A stretch of 64,000 nucleotides of DNA, from assembly GCF_022539505.1 (NCBI RefSeq), contig NC_061508.1:38124256-38188255 (forward strand). Direction: 5' to 3'. The notes below the pieces were generated by a model that made no database searches, was not told the origin of the DNA, and saw nothing but the letters and a program-made list of their open reading frames with translations. The DNA is from Lolium rigidum. Its lineage: Eukaryota > Streptophyta > Magnoliopsida > Poales > Poaceae. A program made the translations under genes and the position numbers. Shown one piece after another: positions 31,585 to 42,776 of this stretch (position 1 is the stretch's first letter; every line of letters begins with the position of its first letter).

Positions 31585-34163
31585 TTTGCACTTTCTGCCC
31601 CTAGCTAAAAGGCGTTAAAGAAAAGCACTTCTTGGCAGATAACCCAAGTTTTATTTTATTTACTGTATATGTTGAGTCTTGGAAGTTGTTTACTACTGTA
31701 GCAACCTCTCCTTATCATGTTTTTTGTGCCAAGTAAAGTTTCTATGTTAAAGTTGATGCTATATTTGGGATTGCTGCGCAGAAACAACATTGCTGTCTGT
31801 CACGAATTCTCGCGGAGCTCTCTGTAAAAAATCGAAAAAATCTGAAAATTTACGAGCGTGATCCTCAGATATGTACGCAACTTTTATTAGTTTTGAGTTT
31901 TTCCATTTGAGCAAGTTAAGTGCCCCTGCCAGATTCGTCTTTACGGACTGTTCTGTTTTTGACAGATTCTGCCTTTTATTTCGCATTGCCGCTTTTGCTA
32001 TGTTGAATGAGTTTCTTTGTTCCATTAACTTTCATAAGCTTTGTGCAATGTCCAGAAGTGTTAAGAATGATTGTGTCACCTCTGAGTATGTGAATTTTTA
32101 ATTATGCACTAACCCTCTAATGAGTTTGCTTGAAGTTTGGTGTGGAGGAAGTTTTCAAGGGTCAAGAGAAGAGGATGATATACTATGATCAAGAAGAGTG
32201 AAAGGTCTAAGCTTGGGGATGCCCGGGTGGTTCATCCCTGCATATGTTAAGAAGACTCAAGCATCTAAGCTTGGGGATGCCCAAGGCATCCCCTTCTTCA
32301 TCGACAACATTATCGAGTCACTTCTAGTGAAACTATATTTTTATTCCATCACATCTTATGTTCTTTACTTGGAGCGTCGGTTTGCTTTTATTTTTGTTTT
32401 GGTTTGAATAAAGTTGGATCCCATCATTCTTATATTGGAGATATTACGCTCCGCTTTTTCATATGGAACACTTGTGTTCTTAATTGTGCTTTAATGTTCA
32501 TGGCGAAGGCTGAAATTGCTTCGTTAAATTGCTATTTGGTTGGAATCAGAAAATGCTGCATATGGTTAGGTAACTTGGCAATTGTTTGAGCTTTCATAGA
32601 TCATGTTTAAGCTCTTGCATCATGTAGTTTAATCTATTAAATAAGAACTACCGTAGAGCTTGTTTAATTTGGTTTGCATGATTGGTCTCTCTAAGTCTAG
32701 ATAATTTCTGGTATAGTGTTTGAACAACAAGGAAGACAGTGTAGAGTCTTATATTGCTTGCAATATGTTCCTGTGTAAGTTTTGCTGTACCTGTTCATAC
32801 TTGTGTTTGCTTCAAACAACCTTGCTAGCCCAAACCTTGTACTGAGAGGAAATGCTTCTCGTGCATCCAAACACCCCAAAACCCATGCCATTTGTGTCCA
32901 CCATATCTACCTACTATGTGGTATTTTTCTGCCATTCCAAAGTAAATTACTTGAGTGCTACCTTTAAAATTTCATTCCTTTACCTTTACAATATATAGCT
33001 CATGGGATAAATAGCTTAAAAACTATTGTGGTGATGAATATGTAGTTATTTGTCTTAATTCTTATAAGTTGCTTGTTGAGCGGTAACCATGTTTCTGGGG
33101 ACGCCATCAACTTTTACCTTTGTTGGATATCATGTGAGATGCTATGCATGTTCGTCTTGTCCGAAGTAAGTGCGATTTCATGATCAAATGGTTTGAGTAT
33201 GCATATGTTAGAGAAGAACATTGGGCCGCTAACTAAAGCCATGTATCATGGTGGAAGTTTCAGTTTGGACATACAACCTCAATCTCTTATGAGAATATTA
33301 TTTGTTGTTGAATGCTTAAGCATTAAAAGAGGATTCCATTATCTGTTGTCTATGTTGTCCTGGTATGGATGTCTAAGTTGAGAATAATCAAAAGAGAGAA
33401 ATCCAATGCGTGCTTTCTCCTTAGACCTTTGTACAGGCGGCATAGAGGTACCCCTTTGTGACACTTGGTTGAAACATATGTTATGCGATGATAATCCGTG
33501 TTTTCCGAGCTGATTAGGACAAGGTGCGAGCACTATTAGTACTCTATGCATGAGACATGCAACTTGTAGGAAGTATTATGCATAGCACATATGAATTATT
33601 ACTACCGTTGACAAAATTGTTTCTATGTTTTCAAAACAAAAGCTCTAGCACAAAAATAGTAATCCATACTTCCCTCTGCGAAGGGCCATTCTTTTACTTT
33701 ATGTTGAGTCAGTTTACCCACTTCTTTCTATCTTAGAAGCAAACACTTGTGTTAACTGTGTGCATTGATTCTTACATGTTTACTTATTGCACCTGTTATA
33801 TTACTCTATGTTGACAAATATCCATGAGATATACATGTTACAAGTTGAAAGCAATTGCTGAAACTTAATCATCCTTTGTGTTGCTTCAATTCATTCTACT
33901 TAGAATTTATTGCTTATGAGTTAGCTCTTATGCAACTCTTATTGATACTTGTTTGAAAGTACTATTCATGAAAAGTTTTGCTATATGATTCATTTGTTTA
34001 GTCATTATCTTTGTTAGCAATGTTTTGTTGAGATCACTCCATTCATCTCATATGCTTTACAATAATGTTGACCAAGATTATGTTGGTAGCATGTCACTTC
34101 AGAAATTATTTGTGTTATCGTTTACCTACTCGAGGGCGAGTAGGAACTAAGCTTGGGGATGCT
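31585..34163 (+). other. 3' untranslated region of element H
   Basis: It is colinear with other family UTRs. The GGGGATGCC hairpin is at 32273-32293 and a perfect 8-bp stem CCTACTCG-AGGG-CGAGTAGG is at 34125-34144, just before the polypurine tract AAGCTTGGGGATGC. Confidence 0.75.
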
Positions 34164-35741
34164 TGATACGTCTCAAACGTATCTATAATTTCTTATGTTC
34201 CATGCTACTTTTATGACAATACTTGAATGTTTTATACATACTTTACAAGCATTATTATACATTTTCCGGCACTAACCTATTAACAAGATGCCGAAGTGCC
34301 GCTTGCTGTTTTCTACTGTTTTTGGTTTCAGAAATCCTAGTAAGGAAACATTCTCGGAATTGGACGAAATCAATGCCCAGGGTCCTATTTTTACACGAAG
34401 CTTCCAGAAGACCGAGGGGGAAAGGAAGTGGGGCCACGAGGTAGCCAGACCATAGGGCGGCGCGGCCCAGGCCCTGGCCGCGCGGCCCTATGGTCTGGGC
34501 CCCTCGCGTCGCCCCCTGACCTACCCTTCCGCCTACAAATAGCCTTCGTCACGAAACCCCTGTACCGAGAGCCACGATACGGAAAACATTACTGAGACGC
34601 CGCCGCCGCCAATCCCATCTCGGGGGATTCAGGAGATCGCCTCTGGCACCCTACCGGAGAGGGGAATCATCACCGGAGGGGCTCTACATCATCATGTCTG
34701 CCTCCGGATTGATGCGTGAGTAGTTCATTCTTGGACTATGGGTCCATAGCAGTAGCTAGTTGGTTGTCTTCTCTGCATGTGCTATCATTGTTTAGATCTT
34801 GTGAGCTGCCTAACATGATCAAGATCATCTATTTGTAATGCTACATGTTGTGTTTGGCGGGATCCGATGAATATAGAATACTATGTCAAGTTGATTATCA
34901 ATCTATCATATATGTGTTGTTTATGTTCTTGCATGCTCTCCGTTGCTAGTAGAGGCTCTGGCCAAGTTGATACTTGTAACTCCAAGAGGGAGTAATTATG
35001 CTCGATAGTGGGTTCATGCCTCCATTGAATCTGGGATCGTGACAATAGGTTCTAAGGTTGTGGATGTGCTGTTGCTACTAGGGATAAAACATTGATGCTT
35101 TGTCTAAGGATATTTGTGTTGATTACATTACGCGCCATACTTAATGCAATTATCTGTTGTTTACAACTTAATACCGGAAGGGGTTCAGATGATAACCTGA
35201 AGGTGGATTATTTAGGCATAGATGCATGCTGGATAGCGGTCTATGTACTTTTTCGTAATGCCCTGATTAAATCACATAGTAATCATCATTGGTATGTATT
35301 GAATCTTTATTTGTCAATTTCCCGCCTGTAATTTGTTCACCCAGTATGTTAGTTATCTTATTGGAGAGACACCACTAGTGAACTGTAGACCCTGGTCCAT
35401 TCTTTTACATCTGAATACATTCTACTGTTCTTACTATTCTTTGCAAACAAACACCATCTTCCACTCGATACGTTTAATCCTTTGTTTTCAGCAAGCCGGT
35501 GAGATTGACAACCTCACTGTTACGTTGGGGCAAAGTACTTTGATTGTGTTGTGCAGGTTCCACGTTGGCGCCGATTTCACTGGTGTTGCGCCGCACTACA
35601 TTCCTCCACCAACAACCTTCACGTGCTTCTTGGCTCCTACTGTTTCGATAACCTTGGTTTCATACTGAGGGAAACTTGCTTCTATACGCATCATACCTTC
35701 CACTTGGGGTTCCCAACGGACGTGTGCATCTACGCGTATCA
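34164..35741 (+). repeat. 3' LTR of element H (1578 bp, uninterrupted)
   Basis: It gives the undisturbed order of the LTR, including the TTGCG and CATAC sites used by F and Tat. The inverted repeat has perfect 14-bp arms CCAGACCATAGGGC (34445-34458) and GCCCTATGGTCTGG (34485-34498). A TATA-like TACAAATA follows at 34534. Confidence 0.95.
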
Positions 35742-35881
35742 GGCTCCAACATTGAAGGCTGGATCTGCGCCGTCGCAGCGATGTTGTAGGCGATGGCTTG
35801 AATGATCTTGGCATCGATTACCACTGTCGGCACGACCACCGTCTTGGTGTTCTTCATCATCAACAGATCTGAGAGAGACAT
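35742..35881 (-). pseudogene. Upstream piece (N-terminus) of the split minus-strand coding sequence
   Basis: The frame starts at ATG 35881 (MSLSDLLMMKNTKTVVVP) and runs to the insertion site of H. It contains one copy of the unit seen at 10168-10461: KNTKTVVVP...VIDAKIIQAIAYN here, KDTKTAAVP...RIDAKTIEAIVYN there. Upstream is a CT- and GC-rich, 5'-UTR-like stretch with a TATA motif. With the 25-kb insert and one GGCTC removed, the codon at 35743-35742 completes with 10456 and the frame continues through SLPLPSSDPLL. The insertion therefore broke an open coding sequence. Family unknown; it is too short to tell gene from gene fragment. Confidence 0.62.
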
Positions 35882-36113
35882 TTCAACTATTTCCGAGGGT
35901 TAGATCCTCACCGGCACTCTTAGATACACGCCGCCGCACAGTTAGATCCGCGACGCCGCACGCACGCTGCAGTTCCGCGCCGCCGCGACCGCCTGAGTAA
36001 GAGAGGAAATATGAGAGAGGAAGATGCGACTGGAATATGCGACTACCAGGGTTGGTAGGTATGTGCTCTGCTCTTCTCTCTGTATGCGTCCATCGAGGTA
36101 GAGAGAGATATAC
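35882..36113 (-). promoter_or_regulatory. Probable 5' UTR and core promoter of the split gene
   Basis: On the minus strand GTATATC at 36113-36107 lies about 225 bp upstream of the ATG. It is followed by a CT-rich stretch (TCTCTCTCTACC, then CTTCCTCTCTC) typical of grass transcription starts, and then G/C-rich leader. This is inferred from composition only. Confidence 0.45.
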
Positions 36114-36979
36114 ATGCCGTCCGATCATAAATGATCCAATGGTGCAAGCGTACGTTGAGCTATCAACCAACCAAGATCCGTGTGACATACATCTCGACCA
36201 ATCAGAGATCAGCCAGTGAGTACAAGTGAGGAAAACTGAGTAGAACTAAGAGGGGGAAAAGTGAGGAAATGTTTATCGGAAGGGAAAAACTGAGTAGGAC
36301 TGAGTAAAACAAGTGGACCCGGAGGGGGAAAACTGAGTAAAACTAAGTAAAACAGGGGCACCCAAATAATAAAAGGAGTAAGGGAAATTGAAGCTTTTGG
36401 CATAAAAATTGTTAGATTGTGTTATTTGAACAATATAGTATATTTTGGCCGACGTGATATTGTTTGCAATTCAAAGATACACAAGTGTGACGAATTTGTC
36501 CTCATTTGGACAAAGTTTGTAAGCATAGTGGGTATTTGGGAGGTGTGTTGAGTAGAAAGCCCTCCATCTTCATAGCTAGTAGCTCATGGACTAGGAAGAC
36601 GTTTTGGGAAAAATTCATATCTCTATATTTCCTTTCCATTATTATTTCTCTAGGTTGTAGGTAACATAACAAGACTCCATGGAAAGGTTCCACCATGTTT
36701 TGAATTATTTTGAATTAAACTAAACCCAAAACTATATTTTGATTATTCAACATAGAAAACTTGCAATAACACGTACATTATTGTGATTATTCAACATACA
36801 AACTTGGGAACGTCACACTAGTTCGTATTCAATACAAAGGGATCCCCAATACAAATTGTTCATACAAATTCAAATTAATTGTTCAAAATAAAATCTTTCT
36901 CTTGCTCCTGGTGTGACTCGATGGGTCCACCACCTTACTCTGGGTAACCCTACCAGGGATATTACCGGTGTCTACCTTC
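36114..36979. other. Intergenic DNA without a recognised gene
   Basis: 36210-36360 contains degenerate short repeats of the form GGGAAAACTGAGTAAAAC. 36700-36900 is A/T-rich with two GATTATTCAACATA copies (36740 and 36786). No coding sequence, RNA gene or transposon end could be supported. Confidence 0.5.
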
Positions 36980-39117
36980 TGTAAGGGTATATTGCCCCTA
37001 TGTGTGGTTTTGGTAATTAATGACAACCCCTATGGACTAATGTTTTCATTGAGTTTATATGAAGGAATATTCCATAGGAACTACTTGTATTCCATGTGTT
37101 GGATTCAAGTATGGATGCCATGAAGATAAAGATACACCTTGTGTATTGGCATCAAGATCATCGATTTGAAGATATATATGTGATATGATCAATAAGAAGA
37201 AATGAAGATGGAGTTCTTATGTGGAACTCAATATTAGCCATGCTCTAGCTTATGTGATAAGCAATGGATGATCAAGATCTTGAGTGCTTGATTCCAAGTG
37301 AAGAATTCAAGTTATGGCTCTAAGTCGGTGTCATGATAGTTTCATAAGTTGAGCTATGGTTGACTAAGATTTAGAGCATGCAAACAAATGAAGAATTCTT
37401 TATACACCTCAAGATAGTATGATAGAGCATGAGAAGATACAAGGTTGACCAATACAAAGAGTGAAGAATAGATTCAAGTTTGGTCAACACATGAAGCATG
37501 AAGAATGTGCCACGTGAAGTCATGTGGTATGGTAAGCCTTGTCAATTATGCTTTATGAACTAACCCATCATATATGTGCCCTTGTGTTGTCTATGTGGGT
37601 TAGGTATCTTTCCATGGGCATGCATCAAAAGTGAGATCTCATATAGCCCGTGAGAGGATGACATCAAGTGGTGATCGTCATCAAGGTCGAGTTGGACAAG
37701 TTCAAGATGAGCATCTCAAGTGGATCACATGCTTGAAGCTTGCCGTCCATTTGGTGATAATGGACATGTGAAGATGTGCATCAATGAAGCAATCCCATCA
37801 TGGTGTATGGGGGAGCAATTGAGAGTCTTCACGAAGCAACAATGATCAAGTGAGGCATTCCGGATTGAGTGGAGTTTGAAGAGTTATCATCAAGATCAAG
37901 CGGGATGTGCAAGGCAAAGGTATGGCCTTGATAGGTTTTCCTTTTACCGGTTTCAAGGTGGTTGATGGGAGACCAGATTATAGGATAGATAGTCGCACTA
38001 TCAAGAGGGGCTTTCGGTTGGGTAACTTGATCACATCATCTTAGGGAGCTCAATCCTTTGCATACCTTGCATATCCCTATTGCTTCTTAATGTTTCTCTA
38101 TGAGAGGTTCTTGAGCTTGTTGCTAGCTTTACAACAAGCCCAAGTTCATCGAAAAAAGAATCCGCATGCATCTTCTATTGCGTTTTCGAGTTTGGACGTC
38201 TTCACCGTTTCTTGATGGTGGGAAACTCCCTCTCTAAAAACATCTAAAAGTATCCTGTGAGGGGTTCTATTCGTCGTTATCTTTCCAACAAAATTGGTTT
38301 CATGTCAATCGGGGTCCGGACACAAAAGTTAAGACAGTTTTTGTATAACATGTTTTCCTGCTGGCCCGGTTTCTCGCCCGGCGTGATCGGCCGTCCCACC
38401 GGATGGCCCGGTTCAAACCGGCCTTTGGACTGGTGCCAACCGGGCACTATCCAGTAAGGTTTCCAGCTTCGCCCGGTGCTGGTCCGGCCTGTGGTCCGGT
38501 TTGGACCGGCCGGGTCCGGCCTGTGGCCCGGTCTGACCGGCCCCTGGACCGGACGGTCCGGCCCTAGGCCCGGTTAACCGGCCTCCTCGACTGTGTTGAG
38601 CTAAAACTCACCCAACGGTTATATTTCTCCCTATACTATAAATAGGCCTTCTTCCACCTTGGTCAAGATAGGTTCTTCCACTCTCTCTCCTCCATTGTTG
38701 ACTTTGAAGAACTTGCCCTATCTCTTGACCCCCCCATGATTCTTGCTCATTCTTGAGGGATCTAAGAGAGGAGATCTAGATCTACAATCCCCACCAATCC
38801 ATCTCTCCTCTAAGTGAGGGGAACTCTTTAGATCTAGATCTTGGAGTCATTTGTTGATTTCCTCTTTGCTCTTCCTCTCTAATCTCATCCTAGCATTTGT
38901 TGCTTTGGTGGGATTTGAGTGTGAAGGATTTGAACACCTCTAGGGTTCTTTCTTTGCATCATTGCATAGTGTTGAGCTCTCCACAATGATTAGTTCGAGT
39001 GAGAGACCGTGAGCTTGTTACTCTTGGAGGGAGACCTCCTAGTTGTCTTGGCGGTTGGTGCTCCGGTGATCTCTTCAAGGAAGATTGTGAAGAGGCCCGG
39101 GCTTCTCCTTCGTGGAG
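36980..39117 (+). repeat. Long LTR-like sequence (possibly Copia/SIRE type), left part
   Basis: It may begin TGTAAGGGTATATTGCCCC at 36980. It has no long ORF, a CCGG-rich island (38365-38590), a TATA box TATAAATA at 38637-38644 and a CT-rich start-like region after it, consistent with a U3-R boundary near 38670. It resembles, from memory, long Copia LTRs of the Maximus/SIRE type in cereals; this is untested. It is split by element C at TGGAG and continues at 55392. Confidence 0.5.
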
Positions 39118-40705
39118 TGATACGTCTCAAACGTATCTATAATTTCTTATGTTCCATGCTACTTTTATGACAATACTTGAATGTTTTATACATACTTTAC
39201 AACATTATTATACATTTTCTGGCACTAACCTCTTAACAAGATGCCGAAGTGCCAGCTGCTGTTTTCTGCTGTTTTTGGTTTCAGAAATCCTACAAAGGAA
39301 ATATTCTCAGAATTGGACGAAATCAACGCCCAGGGTCCTATTTTTCCACGAAGCTTCCAGAAGACCGAGGGGGAAAGGAAGTGGGGCCACGAGGCGTCGA
39401 CACAGCAGGGCGGCGCGGCCTGGCCCCTGGCCACGCGGCCCTGTTGTGTGGGGCCCTCATGTGGCCCCCTGACCTACCCTTCCGCCTACTTAAAGCCTTC
39501 GTCGCGAAACCCTCTGTACCGAGAGCCACGAAACGGAAAACCTTCCAGAGACGCCGCCACCGCCAATCCCATCTCGGGGGATTCAGGAGATCGCCTCCGG
39601 CACCCTGCCGGAGAGGGGAATCATCACCGGAGGGGCTCTACATCATCATGCCCGCCTCCGGATTGATGCGTGAGTAGTTCATCCTTGGACTATGGGTCCA
39701 TAGCAGTAGCTAGATGGTTGTCTTCTCCGCTTGTGCTATCATTGTTTAGATCTTGTGAGCTGCCTAACATGATCAAGATCATCTATTTGTAATGCTACAT
39801 GTTGTGTTTGGTGGGATCCGATGAATCTAGAATACTATGTCAAGTTGATTATCAATCTATCATATATGTGTTGTTTATGTTCTTGCATGCTCTCCGTTGC
39901 TAGTAGAGGCTCGGCCAAGTTGATACTTGTAACTCCAAGAGGGAGTATTTATGCTCGATAGTGGGTTCATGCCTCCATTTAATCTGGGACAAGTGACGGA
40001 AAGTTCTAAGGTTGTGGATGTGCTCGTTGCTACTAGGGATAAAACATCGATGCTTTGTCTAAGGATATTTGTGTTGATTACATTACGCACCATACTTAAT
40101 GCAATTATCTCGTTGTTTACAACTTAATACTCGGAGGGGGTGCGGATGCTAACCCGAAGGTGGATTATTTAGGCATAGATGCATGCTCGATAGCGGTCTA
40201 TGTACTTTGTCGTAATGCCCTGATTAAATCTCATAGTAATCATCATTGATATGTATTGAATCTTTATTTGTCAATTGCCCACCTGTAATTTGTTCACCCA
40301 GCATGCTAGTTATCTTATTGGAGAGACACCACTAGTGAACTGTGGACCTCGGTCCATTCTTTTACATCTGAATACAATCTACTGCAATCATTGTTCTTAC
40401 TGTTCTTTGCAAACAAACACCATTTCCACTCGATACGCTTAATCCTTTTTTTTCAGCAAGCCGGTGAGATTGACAACCTCACTGTTACGTTGGGGCAAAG
40501 TATCTTGATTGTGTTGTGCAGGTTCCACGTTGGCGCTGGTTTCACTGGTGTTGCGCCGCACTACACTCCTCCACCAACAACCTTCACGTGCTTCTTGGCT
40601 CCTACTGGTTCGATAACCTTGGTTTCTTTCTGAGGAAAACTTGCTACTGTGCGCATCATACCTTCCTCTTGGGGTTCCCAACGGACGTGTACATTACGCG
40701 CATCA
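39118..40705 (+). repeat. 5' LTR of element C
   Basis: It starts TGATACGTCTCAAACG and ends ACGCGCATCA. The U3 inverted repeat here has arms ACACAGCAGGGC (39400-39411) and GCCCTGTTGTGT (39438-39449), one mismatch, different in sequence from those of H. Confidence 0.93.
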
Positions 40706-40716
40706 AGCTCTTTTTC

Positions 40717-40960
40717 TGGCGCCGTTGCCGGAGAGATCAAGACACGCTGCAAGGGGAGTCTCCACATCCAATCTCTTTACTTTGTTTTTGTCTTGCTTTA
40801 CTTTATTTTATTTACTGTCTTGTTTGCTTCATACTAAAAACACAAAAAAATCAGTTACTTTACTTTCAGTCTTGTTTACTAACTCTATATTAAAACACAA
40901 AAAATTAGTTACTTGTCTTTACTTTATTCTATTTGCTTAGTTACTTTTATTACTGCTACA
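40717..40960 (+). promoter_or_regulatory. Primer binding site and leader of element C
   Basis: TGGCGCCGTTGCCGGAGA (40717-40734) is a tRNA-Asp-type site with one change. The T-rich leader contains two ACACAAAAAA blocks. Confidence 0.8.
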
Positions 40961-42776
40961 ATGGGTACTCCTGAAAATACTAAGTTGTGTGATTTCACTA
41001 GCACAAATAATAATGATTTTATATGTACTCCTATTGCTCCACCTGCTACTACAGCAGAATTTTATGAAATTAAACCTGCTTTACTGAATCTTGTTATGAG
41101 AGAGCAATTTTCTGGTGTTAGTACTGATGATGTTGCTGCCCATCTTAATAATTTTGTTGAACTTTGTGAAATACAAAAGTATAAGGATATAGATGGTGAT
41201 ATTATAAAACTGAAATTGTTTCCTTTCTCATTAAGAGGAAGAGCTAAAGATTGGTTGCTTTCTTTGCCTAAAAATAGTATTGATTCATGGACTAAGTGTA
41301 AAGATGCTTTTATTAGTAAATATTATCCTCTTGCTAAGATTATATCTTTGAGAAGTAGCATTATGAATTTTAAACAATTTGATAATGAACATGTTGCTCA
41401 AGCATGGGAGAGAATGAAATCTTTGGTAAAGAATTGCCCTACCTATGGACTGACTACTTGGATGATCATCCAAACCTTTTATGCAGGATTGAATTTTTCC
41501 TCGAGGAACCTATTGGATTCAGCTGCTGGAGGTACTTTTATGTCCATCACCTTAGGCGCCGCGACTAAGCTTCTTGATGATATGATGATCAATTACTCTG
41601 AATGGCACACTGAAAGAACTCCTCAAGGTAAGAAGGTAAATTCTGTTGAAGAAACCCCTTCTTTGGGTGATAAGATTGATGCTATTATGTCTATGCTTGC
41701 AAATGGTAGATCTCATATTGATCCTAATAATGTTCCTTTAGCTTCATTGGTTGCTCAAGAAGAAAATGTTGATGTGAATTTCATTAAGAATAATAATTTC
41801 AACAACAACTATAGGCCATATCCTTTTAATAATGGTAGTGGTTATGGTAATTCTTATGGTAGATCTGTTTTGCCTAATGAGGAAAAGATATTAGAAATTG
41901 AAAGAACTACTAAGAGCTTTATGCAATCGCAATATGAGCAAAATCAATTGTTTACTAAAACTATGAATGAACAATCTGCCTTGTTGAAAAATATAGGAAA
42001 TCAAGTTGAAATTTTGAATGTGAAAATTTCTGGTTTGCAAACTAAACTTACAAATGCTGAAAATCGAATCTCATATATGTCTGAATCACAATCTTCTTTA
42101 ATTAATAAAATGGCTGCTAAACCTGAGGATAATGATACAAAATTTTCTCGCTACAGACAAATGCCATCCAAGTTCGAATTAATGATAATATTAGAATGTT
42201 GGCTGAATTGCATGCTAGGTGGGATAGAGAAGAAAAAGAAAAACTTGCTAAAGAGAATAATGTAGCTAAAGTTTGGACTATTACCACCACTAGTAATGTT
42301 GATTCTACACATGTTGCTACACCTCCTACTATCAATGGTAAAATAATTGGTGTTGGCAATGTTTCTACTCCTAGTGCAAAGCGCGCAAAAATGCTCGAAA
42401 CTGCTTGAAACCGCTTGTGATAAAACTGCTGAAATTTTTCAAAATATTGGTGACAATGATTCCATTGCTGTAGAACATAATGGTTTAGATTTTGATGATT
42501 GTCATATTACTGAAGTTATAAAGTTCTTACAAAAACTTGCTAGAAGTCCTAATGCTAGTGCTATAAATTTAGCCTTTACAAAACATATTACAAATGCTCT
42601 CATTAAAGCTAGGGAAGAGAAATTAAAACTTGAAGCTTCTATTCCTAGGAAGTTAGAAGATGGTTGGGAGCCCATCATTAAGATGAAATTCAATGATTTT
42701 GAATGTAATGCTTTATGTGATCTTGGTGCAAGTATTTCTGTTATGCCTAAAAAAATTTATGATATGCTTGACTTGC
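40961..42776 (+). pseudogene. Mosaic gag and start of protease of element C
   Basis: It starts MGTPENTKLCDF at 40961. The gag domain is intact to about 41860. There the Asn/Tyr-rich linker is followed not by the family's usual coiled coil but by a different one (KSFMQSQYEQNQLF, KNIGNQVEILNVKISG, SSLINKMAAKPE) up to about 42157. Usual sequence then resumes at CAAATGCCATCCAAG, out of frame. A further indel lies near 42405. The protease begins normally (CDLGASISVMPKK) and is cut by element B at 42776; its remainder is 50887-51230. Confidence 0.85.

Larger units (their letters stand above)
10462..35741 (+). mobile_element. Element H: Athila-like gag-protease LTR element, expanded to 25 kb by two nested insertions
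   Basis: The ends are TGATACGTCTC at 10462 and CGTATCA at 35741, flanked by identical 5-bp duplications GGCTC (10457-10461 and 35742-35746). The 5' LTR is in three pieces: 10462-11889, 19993-20067 and 29199-29274. They are separated by element F (11890-19987 plus its TSD) and the Tat element (20068-29193 plus its TSD). The pieces total 1579 bp against 1578 bp for the intact 3' LTR (34164-35741). Internal sequence runs 29275-34163 with a primer site, leader, gag-protease remnant and 3' UTR. Confidence 0.95.
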
